From an uncultured Dokdonia sp. (GTDB lineage Bacteria; Bacteroidota; Bacteroidia; Flavobacteriales; Flavobacteriaceae), in the NCBI RefSeq assembly GCF_947496725.1, contig NZ_CANMDS010000007.1, positions 109,572-173,571 of the forward strand: a DNA stretch of 64,000 bases, written 5' to 3'. Made by a program: the position numbers and the translations under genes. Shown here in pieces: positions 51,484 to 60,176 of the stretch. A model generated the notes under the pieces. It was not told the origin of the DNA and ran no database searches. It saw nothing but the letters and a program-made list of their open reading frames with translations. Numbering within the stretch: position 1 is the stretch's first letter; the number at the start of each line of letters is the position of its first letter.

Positions 51484-52653
51484 ATGCAAACCTCTCTTTT
51501 TGACAATACAGAAAATGCCTTTAAGCTCAAATCTGATAGTGAGTTAGAACGCGCGTACTTTCTTTTTAAAATGATTTCTAAAGAACCACTTGTGCGCATA
51601 GGTACAGCAGCAACTCGTTTTGCACTTAATGCAAACCTGCCTGTAGAAGGTCTTATACGATCTACTGTTTTTGATCACTTTTGTGGAGGTGTTAATGAAG
51701 AAGACTGTATGACATCTGTAGATAAACTGTACAGTGCAAATGTGTGTTCTGTTCTAGATTATTCTGTAGAGGGTAAGGAAGAAGAAGCTTCTTTTGACGA
51801 GTGTATGAATAAAGTAATAGGTCTTGTAGAGTTTGCAGATGAGAAAGATGCAATGCCTATCGTGGTTTTTAAACCTACTGGTGTAGGTCGTTTTGCAATC
51901 TGGCAAAAGCTTACAGAGGGAACGGCGCTTACCTCAGAAGAACAGGTAGAGTGGGAGCGTATTAAAGAGCGTATGCACGCTATATGTAAGATAGCAAAAG
52001 AGCGTGATGTAGAAGTGCTCATAGATGGGGAAGAATCGTGGATGCAAGATGCCGCAGATGATATGGTGGCAGAGCTTATGGCAACTTACAATAAAGAAAA
52101 ACCCATTGTCTATAATACCTTGCAGTGTTACCGTCACGACCGCTTAGAGTACTTAAAAAAACTACATCTTGAAGCACGTGCTAGAGATTTTAAAATAGGT
52201 ATGAAAATCGTGCGAGGTGCCTATATGGAAAAGGAAAATAAACGCGCTAAAGAAAAAGGATATCCAACGCCTATATGTAAAGATAAGCGCGCTACAGACG
52301 AAAACTTTAATGCGACGATGCGTTATATTTTTGAAAATATAAATGACATCTCTCTATTTTTAGGAACACACAATGAAGACAGTTCTTTACTTGCAGTGAA
52401 GCTTATGGGGGAGATGGGAATCGCAAAAGATGATAACCGAGTGTGGTTTGGACAATTATATGGTATGAGTGATCATATAAGTTTTAACTTATCTCTTGAG
52501 GGGTATAATGTGGCAAAATACCTTCCCTTTGGCCCTGTAAAAGATGTAATGCCATACCTCATACGTCGCGCCGAAGAAAATACATCTGTAGCGGGACAAA
52601 CTAATCGTGAGCTAGAGCTTATTAAAGCAGAGCGTAAGAGAAGAAAGTTATAG
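51484..52653 (+). CDS. Proline dehydrogenase
   Basis: 389 residues. The monofunctional flavin TIM barrel shows PIVVFKPTGVGRFAIW, EVLIDGEESWMQDAADDM, YNTLQCYRHDRLEYLKKL, GMKIVRGAYMEKENKRAKEKGYPTPI, GTHNEDSSLLAV and PYLIRRAEENTSVAGQTNREL. It oxidises proline to pyrroline-5-carboxylate, feeding electrons to the respiratory chain. The length is normal for Bacteroidota. The stop abuts the stop of the next, convergent gene with no intervening base. Confidence 0.95.
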   Translation: MQTSLFDNTENAFKLKSDSELERAYFLFKMISKEPLVRIGTAATRFALNANLPVEGLIRSTVFDHFCGGVNEEDCMTSVDKLYSANVCSVLDYSVEGKEEEASFDECMNKVIGLVEFADEKDAMPIVVFKPTGVGRFAIWQKLTEGTALTSEEQVEWERIKERMHAICKIAKERDVEVLIDGEESWMQDAADDMVAELMATYNKEKPIVYNTLQCYRHDRLEYLKKLHLEARARDFKIGMKIVRGAYMEKENKRAKEKGYPTPICKDKRATDENFNATMRYIFENINDISLFLGTHNEDSSLLAVKLMGEMGIAKDDNRVWFGQLYGMSDHISFNLSLEGYNVAKYLPFGPVKDVMPYLIRRAEENTSVAGQTNRELELIKAERKRRKL

Positions 52654-53238
52654 TTATTCTACTATTTCCTTAGTATTGTTGTTTTCTCGGTTAGTATAAA
52701 GATCTATTGCCTTGAGGTAGTTAAGGCCGCCTTGAAGTGTTTGATCTATCATAAAACCATCTAGCTCCTTGTGATTATTTACTATCCACTGGGTAAGACC
52801 TTCCTTTTGCTCGGTCCATAATTTCCAGTCAGTATTGATAAAATCAACATTGTCAATCCTACTTATTTTACCATTAGTAAAATGTACTAAATGTTTAGTG
52901 ACAAGAGGATTGTTTCTTAAAAACTCAAATCGTTTAGAGCTTGCAGATATAGTTACGAGAAGGTCATTTTCTTGTTGCTCAATATTAATAATCTTTACCT
53001 GAGGCACAAATACAGAATCCCATTTAAAATGAGTTTTAAAACTCTCTGGTGTAAAATTCATTATATAATCACCTTCTGTGATTGTGAGGCTGTCTGAGAG
53101 CTGAGTCTCTATTAATTTATAATCACCATTATTAAAGCCGCTGTAGTAATTTTTTACCGTCGCAATACGTGAAGTTTCTTTTGAGGAACAAGCACTTATA
53201 ACTAGTAGTAGAAGTATAGCGTATGTTGCTGTTCTCAT
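52654..53238 (-). CDS. Lipoprotein with NTF2/SnoaL-like domain
   Basis: 194 residues; lipobox ISAC. VKNYYSGFNNGDYKLIETQLSDSLTITEGDY and ITISASSKRFEFLRNNPLVTKHLVHFTNGKISRIDNVDF have the alternating pattern of a SnoaL/NTF2-like cone. The exact family is not certain. It is the last gene of a minus-strand run with the 126-residue protein and alanine dehydrogenase, 12 bp behind the former. Confidence 0.72.
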   Translation of the reverse strand: MRTATYAILLLLVISACSSKETSRIATVKNYYSGFNNGDYKLIETQLSDSLTITEGDYIMNFTPESFKTHFKWDSVFVPQVKIINIEQQENDLLVTISASSKRFEFLRNNPLVTKHLVHFTNGKISRIDNVDFINTDWKLWTEQKEGLTQWIVNNHKELDGFMIDQTLQGGLNYLKAIDLYTNRENNNTKEIVE

Positions 53239-53250
53239 AGTGGTATAGCG

Positions 53251-53631
53251 TTATTCTTTAATTTCTTTTATAGAAACTATGCGTACCGACTCTTCACAAT
53301 TATCTAGCGTCATTTTAAGATCTTTACCAGTTTCATCCTCTCCGGTAATCACATAAAAACCACAAGGCTCTTTGCGTGTCTCGCTTTCACCAAAGTCTAC
53401 TTCTCCTAGTTTTAAAAGTCTATTTATAGTTACAGTGTCACGTTGCATAGACGCAAGCTCTGCTGTAGCATCTGGTGACAATGTATAGGGTTTAATTCGT
53501 AAGTTTTTTAAAACCCGCTGCTGCGGAAAATAGGCACAACTTGTTTTTTTACCGCTAAAAAAGAATGCGAGTACGATAAGTCCTATAGAAAAACCACCTA
53601 GGTAATAACCTATACGTTTTAGAATGTGCAT
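53251..53631 (-). CDS. Small membrane-anchored protein (DUF4258-like)
   Basis: 126 residues. One N-terminal helix (IGYYLGGFSIGLIVLAFFFSG) precedes a domain with three Cys (TSCAYFPQQRVLKNLRIKPYTLS, EPCGFYVITGEDE, LDNCEESVRIVSIKE). In flavobacteria proteins of this form are often annotated DUF4258 and lie next to alanine dehydrogenase, as here (7 bp away). The function is unknown. Confidence 0.75.
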   Translation of the reverse strand: MHILKRIGYYLGGFSIGLIVLAFFFSGKKTSCAYFPQQRVLKNLRIKPYTLSPDATAELASMQRDTVTINRLLKLGEVDFGESETRKEPCGFYVITGEDETGKDLKMTLDNCEESVRIVSIKEIKE

Positions 53632-53638
53632 ATGCTTG

Positions 53639-54838
53639 CTAGAAAATCAAAAGGTTGATGTCTCGGTGAGAAAGATTAAACCAGTCTGCTACCGATTTTT
53701 TGGTTAAAATACCGTGGTAAAAATACAATCCATTTTTTAATCCTCGGTCAAAGCGCAGCTTATTTTCTATACCACCTTCCTCTGCAATATCTAGTAAGTA
53801 AGGAGTAAAAATATTACTAAGTGATACAGAAGCCGTACGCGCAAATCTAGCAGGTATATTAGGCACGCAATAATGAGTCACTCCGTGTTTTTTATATGTA
53901 GGAGCATCGTGTGTTGTTACTTCAGAAGTTTCAAAGCAACCACCCATATCTATACTTACATCTATAATGACAGCTCCATTCTTCATTCCTTCTACCATCA
54001 CCTCACTTACAATAACAGGAGCGCGATTTGCGCCTCTTACAGCACCTATAACCACGTCGCATCTTTTTAATGCTTTTACAAGGTTTTTAGGCTGTATGGT
54101 AGAAGTGTATAGTGGTCTCCCTACATTAGTTTGTATAGAGCGTAGTTTAGTAATAGAGTTGTCAAATATTTTTACGTTTGCTCCAAGACCTATAGCAGAT
54201 CTAGCGGCAAATTCTCCCACAGTTCCCGCACCTATTATAACAATCTCTGCAGGTGGCACACCACTTATATTGCCTAGTAGCATACCAGTACCTGTTTCTG
54301 AGCTAGACATAATTTCGGCAGCCATTTGTACAGCAGCGGTTCCTGCTATTTCAGAGAGTGTACGTACGGCAGGGTAAGTACCATCTTCGTCTTTTATAAA
54401 CTCAAAGGCAAGTGCTGTGATGCGCTTGCTAGCAAGGGTTTCAAAATATTTTTTTTCTTGTGTTTTAATTTGCAAGGCAGATATGAGTACCGTCTGTGGG
54501 TTCATCATCTCGATTTCCTCTAGTGAAGGCGGTTCTACCTTTAAGATCATAGGGCAAGAAAAAACCTTTGCGGTATCTTTTGTGATCTCGGCACCGTTTT
54601 CTGAGTAATCTTTATCGGTATATCGAGCGCCCTTTCCAGCCTTAGACTCTACCATCACACGGTGACCATTTGCAGTAAGTGCACCTACAGCATCTGGCGT
54701 GAGACATACACGTCGCTCTTGAAAATGCGTCTCTCTAGGGATGCCTATAAAGAGCTCGCCACGTTTCTTTTCGACCTCAAGGCATTCTTCTTGAGGAAGT
54801 AACATTTCTTTGGTAAAAGGTGAGCTGCTCGTGTCCAT
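53639..54838 (-). CDS. ald: Alanine dehydrogenase
   Basis: 399 residues. AlaDH/PNT N-terminal domain (LFIGIPRETHFQERRVCLTPDAVGALTANGHRVMVESKAGKGARYTDKDY) and NAD-binding domain (GNISGVPPAEIVIIGAGTVGEFAARSAIGLGANVKIFDNS; KNGAVIIDVSIDMGGCFETSE). It interconverts alanine with pyruvate and ammonia using NAD. The N-terminal ~25 extra residues relative to Bacillus Ald are usual in Bacteroidota. It leads a three-gene run with two small envelope proteins. Confidence 0.93.
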   Translation of the reverse strand: MDTSSSPFTKEMLLPQEECLEVEKKRGELFIGIPRETHFQERRVCLTPDAVGALTANGHRVMVESKAGKGARYTDKDYSENGAEITKDTAKVFSCPMILKVEPPSLEEIEMMNPQTVLISALQIKTQEKKYFETLASKRITALAFEFIKDEDGTYPAVRTLSEIAGTAAVQMAAEIMSSSETGTGMLLGNISGVPPAEIVIIGAGTVGEFAARSAIGLGANVKIFDNSITKLRSIQTNVGRPLYTSTIQPKNLVKALKRCDVVIGAVRGANRAPVIVSEVMVEGMKNGAVIIDVSIDMGGCFETSEVTTHDAPTYKKHGVTHYCVPNIPARFARTASVSLSNIFTPYLLDIAEEGGIENKLRFDRGLKNGLYFYHGILTKKSVADWFNLSHRDINLLIF

Positions 54839-54930
54839 TGTAGTTTGGTAAGTAGTTACTCAAAAGTAAGGAATTATTTACCAAAACTTTACTTATAGTC
54901 CCCTAGAGGTGCTTATGGAGATTTGTATTG

Positions 54931-54946
54931 CGCTTTCGCGAAAGCG
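54931..54946. repeat. Iterated palindrome copy 18 (exact, divergent gap)
   Basis: An exact core between alanine dehydrogenase and the cystathionine beta-synthase-like gene, ~90 bp upstream of each start. Confidence 0.95.
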
Positions 54947-55003
54947 TACTCACACCCGTACTAATTATTTGTAATGCGGGTGATGCATCTGCGTCTTACT
55001 AAG

Positions 55004-55011
55004 TATCTTTG
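55004..55011 (+). promoter_or_regulatory. -7 element of the CBS-like gene
   Basis: TATCTTTG matches TANNTTTG; no good TTG at the right distance. It lies 20 bp before the ATG at 55031, with AAAGGAG as ribosome-binding site, and rules out the GTG frame start at 54974. Confidence 0.5.
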
Positions 55012-55030
55012 CAATCAAAAATTAAAGGAG

Positions 55031-56395
55031 ATGAACTACGCCGAAAATATATTAGGAACTATAGGAAACACACCTATGGTAAAGATGAACGCACTTGTAA
55101 AAGACTTGCCTTGTCTTGTCCTTGCAAAGTATGAGACTTTTAACCCTGGTAACTCTGTAAAAGACCGTATGGCTTTACAGATGATAGAAGATGCAGAGGC
55201 AGATGGAAGACTTAAACCAGGAGGTACAATTATAGAAGGTACATCTGGTAATACAGGTATGGGACTCGCTCTTGCGGCTATCATAAAGGGGTATAAGATG
55301 GTTTGTGTTATTTCAGACAAGCAGTCTAAAGAAAAGATGGACATATTGAGAGCTGTGGGGAGTGAGGTAATTGTTTGTCCTACTAATGTAGAGCCAGAAG
55401 ATCCAAGATCATACTACTCGACATCTGCACGTCTGGCAAAAGAAACGCCTAATAGCTGGTATGTTAACCAGTATGACAACCCTAGTAACGCAAAAGCACA
55501 TTACCAAAGCACGGGTCCAGAAATATGGGAGCAAACCGAAGGTAAGGTTACACACTTTATAGTGGGTGTAGGTACCGGAGGAACAATTTCTGGAGTAGGT
55601 AAATATCTTAAAGAACATAACCCTAATGTAAAAGTATGGGGAGTAGATACCTATGGATCTGTATTTAAAAAGTATCACGAGACGGGTATTTTTGATGAGA
55701 ATGAGATTTATCCATACATCACAGAAGGAATAGGAGAGGATATTTTACCAAAAAACGTAGATTTTTCTATTATAGATGGATTTACTAAGGTGACAGATAA
55801 AGATGCCGCTGTATATACAAGAAGACTAGCAAAGGAAGAGGGAATGTTTTTAGGAAACTCTGCCGGGTCTGCCATAAAGGGGTTACTGCAACTTAATGAA
55901 GAAGGTAAATTTGGCCCAGATGACGTAGTGGTGGTACTTTTTCACGATCACGGTAGTCGTTATGTGGGTAAAATGTTTAATGATGACTGGATGCGTGAGC
56001 GCGGTTTCTTAGATCAAGAGTATAAAGTTGCTAGTGATCTTATTAAAAACCACATAAATAAACCATTAATTACTGTAAAAACAGAAGAGCTTGTATCACA
56101 CGCTATAGAGCGTATGCGTGAGTTTAAAATATCTCAAATACCTGTAGAAGATACAACTGGCATAGTAGGATCTGTAGATGAGGCCGACCTTTTTAGAGCC
56201 TATATGGAAAATAATGATGTAGCAGATACACCTATTAAAGACGTTATGGGAGCTGCATATCCCGTAGTTCAAAAAACTGCAGTCATTTCTGAAGTGTCAA
56301 AACTTATCACAAAAGAAAATAATGCAGTGCTTGTAGACCTGGGAGAAGGTAAACATCACATAATTACAAAGCACGATATCATAAACGCTATCTAG
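55031..56395 (+). CDS. Cystathionine beta-synthase/cysteine synthase with CBS pair
   Basis: 454 residues from the ATG at 55031. Fold-type II PLP domain (residues ~1-320): NTPMVKMN, FNPGNSVKDRMALQM (PLP lysine), EGTSGNTGMGLALAA and VGVGTGGTISGVGKYL. The C-terminal ~110 residues hold two CBS motifs (ELVSHAIERMREFKISQIPVED, IKDVMGAAYPVVQKTAVISEVSKLI). It joins serine or O-acetylserine with homocysteine or sulfide. It may use sulfide from the cys operon, 16 kb away. A terminator follows. Confidence 0.93.
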   Translation: MNYAENILGTIGNTPMVKMNALVKDLPCLVLAKYETFNPGNSVKDRMALQMIEDAEADGRLKPGGTIIEGTSGNTGMGLALAAIIKGYKMVCVISDKQSKEKMDILRAVGSEVIVCPTNVEPEDPRSYYSTSARLAKETPNSWYVNQYDNPSNAKAHYQSTGPEIWEQTEGKVTHFIVGVGTGGTISGVGKYLKEHNPNVKVWGVDTYGSVFKKYHETGIFDENEIYPYITEGIGEDILPKNVDFSIIDGFTKVTDKDAAVYTRRLAKEEGMFLGNSAGSAIKGLLQLNEEGKFGPDDVVVVLFHDHGSRYVGKMFNDDWMRERGFLDQEYKVASDLIKNHINKPLITVKTEELVSHAIERMREFKISQIPVEDTTGIVGSVDEADLFRAYMENNDVADTPIKDVMGAAYPVVQKTAVISEVSKLITKENNAVLVDLGEGKHHIITKHDIINAI

Positions 56396-56410
56396 TGGTT
56401 GCATAGATAA

Positions 56411-56458
56411 GGTGAGAGCTAAAGAGGTGGACATTGTCTACCTCTTTTTTTTGCTCTC
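56411..56458 (+). terminator. Rho-independent terminator
   Basis: AAAGAGGTGGA / TCTACCTCTTT (one G-T pair) followed by a T-run, enclosed by GAGAGC/GCTCTC, after the CBS-like gene. Confidence 0.85.
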
Positions 56459-56569
56459 TCATAGAAGTAATAGCGTATCCTTATAATGTTGATTTACAAT
56501 CTAATTACTTGTAAATAGTAACATTAGTTGTGAGAATTTTCTATTTTAGAACCTTAATACTTGGTGTCT

Positions 56570-57847
56570 ATGCAAGAAGATTTTCTTCATTATTTATGGA
56601 AATTTAAGAAGTACGCTTTCGCGAAAGCGAAAACCATCACAGGCGTACCTATAACCTTAGTAGCCACAGGACAACATAATGAACTCTCGGGTCCAGATTT
56701 TTTTAATGCAAGTTTGCATATAGGTGATCAGTTATGGGCAGGAAATGTAGAGATACACTTAAAATCTTCTGACTGGTATGCTCATCATCACGAGAGTGAT
56801 CCAGCATATGACAATGTGATACTGCACGTAGTCTGGGAGCACGATGTTGAGATTTATAGAGCAAATAATGACGCCATACCCACTCTGGTTCTTAAAGATT
56901 ATGTCTCACCACAGGCGCTCGAGAATTATGAAAAGCTATTTGCAAATCAATCTCAAAAGTGGATAAATTGTGATGTAGATATCAAGCGTGTGCCAGATAT
57001 GATAGAAAATAACTGGCTGGAGCGTTTATATTTTGAAAGACTAGCTCGCAAAACCGACCTTATCAAGCCTTTGCTAGAGATGGTAAATAATGACTGGGAG
57101 GCTACATTTTTTATATTGTTACTCAAAGGCTTTGGGACCAAAATCAATGCAAGTTCTTTTCAATCAATAGGAGAGAAGCTCCCTTTTTCTGTAATACGTA
57201 AATGTGCTCCAGAGCCCTTTAAGCTAGAGGCGTTATTGCTTGGTATGGCAAACCTCCTGCCAGAAGATACTATAGATTCTTACCCTATACAGCTACAGGG
57301 TGAATTTGAATTTATACTACATAAATTTGCTCTTGATAGTAGTGGTATTTTGCCCGTGCAGTTTTTTAAATTACGTCCAGATAATTTTCCCACCATACGG
57401 TTATCCCAAATAGCGCAACTATATCACAAGCATCCTAATTTATTCAGTAAAGTGATGACCGCAAAAAACGTAGAGGATTTATACTTGCTTTTTGATATAA
57501 AAGCGTCCTTATATTGGGATACACATTATTCTTTTGGAAAAGAACAAAAGAAACGAGTAAAAAAGCTCACAAAATCTTTTGTAGATATTTTGCTTATCAA
57601 TGCGGTCTTGCCGTTACGTTTTTATTATTCACAATATCTAGGGAAAGATGAAGGTGAGTTGTTGCTCAAAATGATACAAGCTATAAAACCTGAAAAAAAT
57701 AGTATCATTAAGAAATTTGAACAGATTAGAGCAAAAACAAAAAACGCCCAAGAGACTCAGGCGCTTTTAGAATTAAAATCTCAATATTGTGATGTAAATA
57801 AATGTCTATCGTGTGCTATTGGAAATTTCCTCATAGCAGATAGTTGA
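56570..57847 (+). CDS. DUF2851 protein
   Basis: 425 residues from the ATG at 56570; in-frame TTG and GTG codons just upstream are less likely. Conserved marks: MQEDFLHYLWKFKK, GQHNELSGPDFFNASLHIGDQLWAGNVEIHLKSSDWYAHHH, YDNVILHVVWEHD and YCDVNKCLSCAIGNFLI (three Cys). The family is Bacteroidota-wide, with no known role; the PDF/ExE and H/D motifs hint at a nuclease-like core. Palindrome copy 19 is near the start, read as residues 15-19 Ala-Phe-Ala-Lys-Ala. Confidence 0.9.
   Translation: MQEDFLHYLWKFKKYAFAKAKTITGVPITLVATGQHNELSGPDFFNASLHIGDQLWAGNVEIHLKSSDWYAHHHESDPAYDNVILHVVWEHDVEIYRANNDAIPTLVLKDYVSPQALENYEKLFANQSQKWINCDVDIKRVPDMIENNWLERLYFERLARKTDLIKPLLEMVNNDWEATFFILLLKGFGTKINASSFQSIGEKLPFSVIRKCAPEPFKLEALLLGMANLLPEDTIDSYPIQLQGEFEFILHKFALDSSGILPVQFFKLRPDNFPTIRLSQIAQLYHKHPNLFSKVMTAKNVEDLYLLFDIKASLYWDTHYSFGKEQKKRVKKLTKSFVDILLINAVLPLRFYYSQYLGKDEGELLLKMIQAIKPEKNSIIKKFEQIRAKTKNAQETQALLELKSQYCDVNKCLSCAIGNFLIADS
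56614..56629. repeat. Iterated palindrome copy 19 (exact, intragenic)
   Basis: An exact 16-mer in the DUF2851 gene, read as Tyr-Ala-Phe-Ala-Lys-Ala-Lys. Confidence 0.95.
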
Positions 57848-58068
57848 ATTCTATTGTATACGTGGTAAATATAATTTCTATTAATTATAGATTTTACTAA
57901 TTAAAAATTAATAACAATAAATTAAAATTATTAAAATTCAGTTATTTTAAAGGTTTCTAATAGGTTTTTAAATTTAAACCAGCCACTTGTAGCGTTGATA
58001 CCTTAAAAAACTCTTAGAGTCGCTTAAAATGAATATTTCGTAAAATTTTAATTTTTATGTCTCATTGT

Positions 58069-59661
58069 TTAATCTTTAAATTCACTCACGTAGTGCATTT
58101 TTACAGATGGATATTTTTGTTGAGTCATCTGTAAAGTAAAAGGGGAGTCGGCAAGAAATACGAGTTGACCTCTTTTGTCTTTGGCCATAAAACGCTGTTT
58201 AACTCTCAAGAATTCTTTAAATTCTTCGCTTTTTGGGTCTTCTGGATCTACCCAGCAAGCTTTTGATACGCCTAGAGGTTCATATGTACATTTTGCGCCA
58301 TACTCGTGCTCTAGTCTATATTGTATTACTTCATATTGTAATGCACCTACGGTACCTATAACCTTTCTCCCGTTGAGTTCTAGTGTAAATAATTGTGCTA
58401 CACCTTCATCCATAAGTTGATCTATACCTTTTGCTAACTGCTTAGATTTCATAGGGTCAGCATTGTTTATATATCTAAAGTGCTCTGGAGAGAAAGCAGG
58501 TATACCTTTATAGTGTAGTATTTCTCCAGAGGTTAAGGTGTCGCCTATCTTAAAGTTACCGGTATCGTGTAAGCCCACAATATCACCAGGGTAAGAGATG
58601 TCTACAATTTCCTTACGCTCTGCAAAAAATGCATTAGGACTTGAAAATTTTAGGTTTTTCTTATTACGTACGTGCAAGTATGGTTTATTGCGCTCAAAAA
58701 CACCAGAAACAATCTTTATAAAGGCAAGTCTATCTCGGTGCTTAGGGTCCATATTTGCGTGTATTTTAAATACAAATCCAGAAAAAGCATCTTCATTAGG
58801 TAAAACAAGGCGCTCCTCGCTCATTTTAGGCCTTGGTGGCGGTGCAATCTTTACAAAACAATCTAAGAGCTCTCTCACTCCAAAATTATTTAATGCCGAA
58901 CCAAAAAACACAGGTTGTTGATGTCCAGCTAGATAGTCTTCTTGATTAAACTCGGGGTATACGCCTTGTACAAGGTCAAGTTCTTCTCTTAAATCATTTG
59001 CAGATTTCTCACCAACGAGTTCATCTAGTATGCTGTCTTGCAGGTCTGATACCTTAATAGTTTCTTCTATATTCTTTCTACTATCACCACTAAAAAGATT
59101 GACATTCTTCTCCCATAAGTTGTATATACCTTTAAAGTCGTAGCCCATACCTATAGGAAAACTTAATGGAGTCACTTTAAGGTGTAGCTTTTCTTCTATT
59201 TCATCAAGCAGTTCAAAAGCGTCTTTACCTTCACGATCCAGCTTGTTTACAAACACGATCATAGGTATATTACGCATTCTACACACCTCTACAAGCTTCT
59301 CTGTTTGTGGTTCGACCCCTTTTGCTACGTCTATCACTACAATTACACTATCTACAGCTGTGAGTGTTCTAAAGGTATCTTCGGCAAAATCTTTGTGTCC
59401 TGGTGTATCAAGTATGTTTACTTTAATACCATTATATTCAAAGGCTAGTACAGAAGTGGCTACAGATATACCACGCTGGCGCTCTATTTCCATAAAGTCA
59501 CTAGTTGCTCCTTTTTTAATTTTATTAGATTTTACCGCTCCGGCTTCTTGTATTGCTCCTCCAAAAAGGAGTAGTTTTTCTGTAAGAGTAGTCTTTCCTG
59601 CATCTGGGTGAGATACAATCCCAAAGGTTCTTCTACGTGCTATTTCTTTTTTGAAACTCAT
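58069..59661 (-). CDS. prfC: Peptide chain release factor 3
   Basis: 530 residues. GTPase motifs: FGIVSHPDAGKTTLTEKLLLFGG (P-loop), DTPGHKDFAEDTFRTL (G3) and VNKLDREGKD (G4). The rest matches RF3 (PVFFGSALNNFGVRELLDCFV, EKYPSVKM-type C-terminus). It recycles RF1/RF2 from the ribosome after peptide release, in the cytosol. It converges on the DUF2851 gene across a 221-bp, very AT-rich gap without an obvious terminator. Confidence 0.96.
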   Translation of the reverse strand: MSFKKEIARRRTFGIVSHPDAGKTTLTEKLLLFGGAIQEAGAVKSNKIKKGATSDFMEIERQRGISVATSVLAFEYNGIKVNILDTPGHKDFAEDTFRTLTAVDSVIVVIDVAKGVEPQTEKLVEVCRMRNIPMIVFVNKLDREGKDAFELLDEIEEKLHLKVTPLSFPIGMGYDFKGIYNLWEKNVNLFSGDSRKNIEETIKVSDLQDSILDELVGEKSANDLREELDLVQGVYPEFNQEDYLAGHQQPVFFGSALNNFGVRELLDCFVKIAPPPRPKMSEERLVLPNEDAFSGFVFKIHANMDPKHRDRLAFIKIVSGVFERNKPYLHVRNKKNLKFSSPNAFFAERKEIVDISYPGDIVGLHDTGNFKIGDTLTSGEILHYKGIPAFSPEHFRYINNADPMKSKQLAKGIDQLMDEGVAQLFTLELNGRKVIGTVGALQYEVIQYRLEHEYGAKCTYEPLGVSKACWVDPEDPKSEEFKEFLRVKQRFMAKDKRGQLVFLADSPFTLQMTQQKYPSVKMHYVSEFKD

Positions 59662-59787
59662 AAGATGTGCATTCTATTAGCTTGCAAATATACTATATAG
59701 TGGTTAGTGTTTAGTTATTGATACAGAGCACTTGTAATAGCTTGATTTGTGGTAATAAGTGTTTGATATGTAGCGTTTTGAGGGGTT

Positions 59788-59803
59788 CGCTTTCGCGAAA
59801 GCG
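59788..59803. repeat. Iterated palindrome copy 20 (exact, divergent gap)
   Basis: An exact core between prfC and the SprB-like gene, the last copy in the window. None occurs in the 4.2 kb beyond. Confidence 0.95.
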
Positions 59804-59940
59804 TTAAGATATTATTTTGATATTAGAGGATTTAAGTTGCAAACATTTCTGTTGAACTGCTTTTTTTGTGTATTTTACCGAGTATAAAATGCAATTGGAC
59901 TAAAAGTTGATTTTTCAAATTTCGAATTTCAATAATGACG

Positions 59941-59948
59941 TATATTTG
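59941..59948 (+). promoter_or_regulatory. -7 element candidate of the SprB-like gene
   Basis: TATATTTG matches TANNTTTG. No TTG is found at the usual spacing, so this is tentative. Confidence 0.35.
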
Positions 59949-60176
59949 TATCCCCAACTTAGAATGACATAAATTAACTAAATCTCAAATTGAGGTTTTT
60001 GAAGTTTTTTTTGATTTTTTTGTTGTGGTCTATTTTATTGCAAACCTGCACAAAACATAAGTAATGTGTTTTCTCACAGAACTTAAATCACTAAAATTTT
60101 TTTAAACCAATTTTGAGTCGAATTGATTTCGTACTTAAAATGTATAATTATGCTTTTGCATAATAATTGAATAAGA

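Larger units (their letters stand above)
59662..60176. other. 515-bp divergent gap before the giant adhesin gene
   Basis: Holds palindrome copy 20 (59788), a -7 candidate TATATTTG (59941-59948) and T-rich tracts around 60000. A short hairpin ATTATGC/GCATAAT (60148-60165) ends 11 bp before the start codon and could affect translation. The predicted leader is ~220 nt. No coding frame is supported. Confidence 0.5.

Noticed and set aside
54953..54982. CACCCG...CGGGTG inverted repeat upstream of the CBS-like gene as an operator or riboswitch
   Set aside because: Only 6-bp arms over an 18-bp AT-rich spacer, partly outside the predicted transcript, and no match to SAM riboswitch motifs that I know.
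864..59803. Reading the iterated palindrome as a set of Rho-independent terminators
   Set aside because: Copies lack poly-T tails, occur in four divergent promoter gaps and inside six genes, and none lies in the seven convergent gaps. Real terminators with T-runs are present elsewhere.
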